Below are positions 14,938-17,003 of a stretch of 17,003 nucleotides of DNA, one piece after another. The notes beneath the pieces were generated by a model. The model saw only the letters and a program-made list of their open reading frames with translations. It had not been told where the DNA came from and did not search any database. Where the stretch lies: positions 1 through 17,003 of the forward strand of contig DASXIW010000199.1 in assembly GCA_036497785.1 (NCBI GenBank). The letters are read 5' to 3'. Each line of letters starts with the position of its first letter. The first letter of the stretch is position 1. The DNA is from DASXIW01 sp036497785. Its GTDB lineage: Bacteria; Pseudomonadota; Alphaproteobacteria; Acetobacterales; Acetobacteraceae. A program made the position numbers and the translations under genes.

Positions 14938-14955
14938 ATACTCAAAATGAGCATA
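14938..14955. promoter_or_regulatory. Downstream operator palindrome (putative NadQ site 2)
   Basis: ATACTCA and TGAGCAT are inverted repeats with one mismatch around AAA, centred at 14946, and the right arm continues to TGAGCATA. The centre is 28 bases from that of site 1. The right arm lies only five bases before the nadA ATG and includes the GAG that would serve as its ribosome site, so bound protein could block both transcription and start-site access. Confidence 0.55.
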
Positions 14956-14960
14956 TAGCC

Positions 14961-15944
14961 ATGCCCGTACCCCAAGAGCTGATCGAACGCACTGCCCCGC
15001 TATACGAGCGCGTGCGCCGCGTCATCCCGCCGATCGAGTGGCCCGGTTTCGCCGAGGATATCGACGCCATCCTGGCGCTGAAGCGACAGCGAAACGCGGT
15101 GATACTAGCGCATAACTACCAGACGCCGGAGATCTTTCATTGTGTGGCGGACATCGTCGGCGACAGCCTGGCGCTGGCGCGGGAAGCGATGAAGGCCGAG
15201 GCCGAGGTGATCGTGCTGGCCGGCGTGCATTTCATGGCCGAGACGGCGAAGCTGCTGAACCCGGCCAAGACCGTGCTGATCCCCGATCTGGCGGCGGGAT
15301 GCTCGCTCGCGGAATCGATCACGGCCGCCGATATCCGGCTGATGCGGGTAAAATACCCAGGTGTGCCGGTGGTGACATATGTGAACACCTCGGCTGCAGT
15401 GAAGGCGGAATCCGACATTTGCTGCACGTCGGGCAATGCCAGGCAGGTGGTGGAATCGCTGGGTGTGGACCGGGTGATCATGTTGCCGGATGAATATCTG
15501 GCGCAGAACGTGGCCGCCGAGACCAAGGTGAAGATCATCAGCTGGCGCGGGCACTGCGAGGTGCATGAGCGGTTCACGGCACAGGAAGTGCGGCAGCTGC
15601 GCGCCGAACATCCGGGCATCGTCGTGCTGGCGCATCCGGAATGCCCGCCGGAGGTGGTGGCGGAGGCGGATTTCTCCGGGTCCACCGCGGGGCTTTCGTC
15701 ATATGTCGCGGCGCATCGGCCGGCCCGCGTCGTGCTGCTGACGGAATGCTCGATGAGCGACAACGTGGCGGTGCATTACCCGGATGTGGATTTCATCCGC
15801 CCCTGCAATCTGTGCCCGCATATGAAGCGGATCACGCTGGGCAATATCCGCACGGCGCTGGAGACCATGCGCCACGAGGTGACGATCGACCCGGCGGTCG
15901 CGGCGCCGGCGCGGCGCGCGGTGGAACGGATGCTGGCGGTATGA
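14961..15944 (+). CDS. nadA: Quinolinate synthase
   Basis: NadA condenses iminoaspartate with dihydroxyacetone phosphate to make quinolinate, using an oxygen-sensitive [4Fe-4S] cluster. The 327-residue product has LAHNYQTPEIFH (49-60), GDSLALAREA, FMAETAKLLNP (91-101), AGCSLAESI (112-120), CCTSGN (154-159), HPECPPEV (225-232), and CNLCPHMKRITLGNI (282-296). Expected cluster ligands are C114, C228 and C285, with C282 making a nearby CxxC. ATG 14961 is chosen because the sequence matches the family from there and follows the operators; a TTG at 14898 would place the operators inside the gene. Its stop overlaps the nadC start (ATGA, 15941-15944). No aspartate oxidase gene (nadB) is present beside it. 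Confidence 0.96.
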   Translation: MPVPQELIERTAPLYERVRRVIPPIEWPGFAEDIDAILALKRQRNAVILAHNYQTPEIFHCVADIVGDSLALAREAMKAEAEVIVLAGVHFMAETAKLLNPAKTVLIPDLAAGCSLAESITAADIRLMRVKYPGVPVVTYVNTSAAVKAESDICCTSGNARQVVESLGVDRVIMLPDEYLAQNVAAETKVKIISWRGHCEVHERFTAQEVRQLRAEHPGIVVLAHPECPPEVVAEADFSGSTAGLSSYVAAHRPARVVLLTECSMSDNVAVHYPDVDFIRPCNLCPHMKRITLGNIRTALETMRHEVTIDPAVAAPARRAVERMLAV

Positions 15945-16804
15945 GCGCCATGGACGTTGCGGCGCTGCCGGAGATCATGATCGAGCCTTTGGTGCGCGCG
16001 GCGCTGCTGGAGGATCTGGGGCGGGCGGGCGATATCACCACCAATGCCATCGTGTCGGCGGAGGCGCGGGCGACCACAGCACTGGTCTCACGCCAGGCCG
16101 GGGTGGTGGCCGGACTGGACCTCGCCGTCCTGGCGTTTCGGCTGATCGACCCATCCATTGCCGTCCGGGTGGAAAAGCCGGATGGCAGCAGGATCCTTCC
16201 GGGCGATGTGATCGCCACGCTGAGCGGGCCAGCACGCGGCATGCTCACGGCCGAGCGAACCGCGCTGAACCTGCTATGCCATCTCAGCGGCATCGCCAGC
16301 GCCACGGCGTCCATCGTGGAGGCGATACGCGACCACAAGGCGCGGATCGTGTGCACGCGTAAGACAATGCCGGGCATGCGCGATGTACAGAAATACGCGG
16401 TGCGCGCCGGCGGCGGCAGCAATCATCGCTTCGGGTTGGATGACGCGGTGTTGATCAAGGATAATCACGTGGCCCTGGCCGGAGGTGTGCTGCCGGCATT
16501 GCGGCGGGCGCGCGCCGGTACCGGCCATATGGTCAAGATCGAGCTGGAGGTGGATACGCTCGCGCAGCTTGAGGAAGCGCTGAGCGTGGGGGTGGACGCG
16601 GTGCTGCTGGACAATATGGAACCCGATATGCTGCGGCAGGCCGTGGCCATGGTGGGCGGTCGCGCGATTACCGAGGCATCGGGGCGAATCAACCCGCAAA
16701 CGGCGCCTGCCGTCGCGGCGACGGGCATCGACCTGATTTCCATCGGGTGGCTCACGCATAGCGTGTCGATTCTGGATATCGGGCTCGATTATAACGGGGG
16801 TTAG
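15941..16804 (+). CDS. nadC: Nicotinate-nucleotide pyrophosphorylase (quinolinate phosphoribosyltransferase)
   Basis: NadC converts quinolinate and PRPP to nicotinate mononucleotide, CO2 and pyrophosphate, feeding NaAD and then NAD. The 287-residue product shows EDLGRAGDITTNAI near residues 25-38, ERTALNLLCHLSGIAS, CTRKTMPGMRDVQKYAVRAGGG, NHRFGLDDAVLIKDNH, IELEVDTLAQLEEAL, DAVLLDNMEPD, EASGRIN and IDLISIGWLTHS, all in family order and with normal length. The ATG at 15941 overlaps the nadA stop, so the two are translationally coupled; an in-frame ATG at 15950 would remove three residues. The TAG stop is immediately part of a long hairpin repeat that may also end the transcript. Confidence 0.96.
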   Translation: MSAMDVAALPEIMIEPLVRAALLEDLGRAGDITTNAIVSAEARATTALVSRQAGVVAGLDLAVLAFRLIDPSIAVRVEKPDGSRILPGDVIATLSGPARGMLTAERTALNLLCHLSGIASATASIVEAIRDHKARIVCTRKTMPGMRDVQKYAVRAGGGSNHRFGLDDAVLIKDNHVALAGGVLPALRRARAGTGHMVKIELEVDTLAQLEEALSVGVDAVLLDNMEPDMLRQAVAMVGGRAITEASGRINPQTAPAVAATGIDLISIGWLTHSVSILDIGLDYNGG

Positions 16805-16848
16805 AGCAATATGGCTTGAGGTGGAATCACCGGGCCATAAAATTGCTC
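16804..16848. repeat. Long intergenic palindrome after nadC
   Basis: GAGCAAT (16804-16810) pairs with ATTGCTC (16842-16848); inside this, ATGGC (16811-16815) pairs with GCCAT (16834-16838) after a three-A bulge, and GGTG (16820-16823) pairs with CACC (16828-16831) around GAAT. The three nested stems make a 45-base hairpin beginning on the last base of the nadC stop. The following bases include an A-rich stretch but no T run. Similar palindromes are, as I recall, scattered in alphaproteobacterial genomes; a role as nadC terminator is possible. Confidence 0.65.
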
Positions 16849-16865
16849 GCTAAAACAAATACCTA

Positions 16866-17003
16866 GAGCACGATCTGACCGCTCGGATTCGAAGCCTCTT
16901 CCCCCGACACGGCGCGGTGTGATTCACCATGCATGCTGGAGAGGAGGCCAGCCTGCATGACACGAGCCATGTCGCAGGATCTGCGCTCTCGCGTGATCGC
17001 GGC
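16866..17003 (+). mobile_element. IS630-like insertion sequence, left end only
   Basis: The sequence from about 16866 looks like an IS630-type left end: a TA dinucleotide at 16864-16865 (the family's target), a non-coding leader of roughly 90 bases, a strong ribosome site, and the start of a transposase gene. The terminal inverted repeat cannot be confirmed because the other end is outside the window, so the boundary at 16866 is an estimate. Confidence 0.5.
16957..17003 (+). CDS. IS630-family transposase N-terminus, 3' partial
   Basis: Only 15 full codons are visible: MTRAMSQDLRSRVIA, followed by GC of another codon. The pattern SxDLRxRVIAA is the usual start of the helix-turn-helix domain in IS630-family transposases (first reading frame). 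GGAGAGGAGG at 16938-16947 is a very strong ribosome site nine bases before ATG 16957; ATG 16969 is a possible inner start. Whether the rest is intact, frameshifted or split into two frames cannot be seen. Confidence 0.6.
   Translation, partial: MTRAMSQDLRSRVIA

Noticed and set aside
1..17003. CRISPR array, tRNA or rRNA genes
   Set aside because: No regularly spaced direct repeats and no cloverleaf or ribosomal RNA sequence were recognised by eye; a dedicated RNA scan was not possible.

Overview
The window is GC-rich, densely packed DNA that looks like an alphaproteobacterial chromosome, probably Rhodospirillales/Acetobacteraceae. The lineage call is inference: it rests on an EipB/DUF1849 envelope protein, a NadQ-type NAD regulator and palindromic intergenic repeats of a kind I associate with that group. 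No phage, CRISPR or RNA gene was seen. The only mobile DNA is the start of an IS630-type element at the right edge.

Layout. (1) 3-1896: a translationally coupled run of a lytic transglycosylase (5' end outside the window), phosphatidylglycerophosphatase A and a stand-alone CinA C-terminal amidase (PncC type). (2) 1945-3964: a small possible lipoprotein with a tandem repeat, a cytochrome b561/diheme cytochrome c fusion, and a cupin with a His-rich N-terminus. (3) 4048-4881: EipB on the + strand, converging on a minus-strand pair, a ParA-like ATPase followed by a CopD-like membrane protein (4899-5977). (4) 6059-8884: bifunctional NAD(P)H-hydrate repair enzyme, then malonyl-CoA decarboxylase. 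(5) 8885-9144: a 260-base gap with two tandem-hairpin repeats. (6) 9145-13071: a compact larA-larC-larE-larB operon, encoding a nickel-pincer-nucleotide (NPN) enzyme and all three cofactor-building proteins. (7) 13086-13868, minus strand: a short-chain dehydrogenase-like protein whose usual catalytic residues are replaced. (8) 13990-16804: nadQ, a short operator region with two palindromes, then nadA and nadC. (9) 16804-17003: a long hairpin repeat and the truncated IS630-like element.

How it fits together. The lar operon should make an NPN enzyme: LarB carboxylates and hydrolyses nicotinic acid adenine dinucleotide (NaAD), LarE adds sulfur, LarC inserts nickel, and LarA uses the finished cofactor to racemise or epimerise a 2-hydroxy acid. 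NadA and NadC make nicotinate mononucleotide, the precursor of NaAD, and NadQ probably controls them. PncC and the hydrate repair enzyme also act on pyridine nucleotides. A substrate-supply link between the nad and lar blocks is therefore plausible, but it is inferred from position only. The most notable points are the self-sufficient lar operon with an unknown LarA substrate, the NadQ operator pair, and the SDR with a replaced catalytic tetrad.
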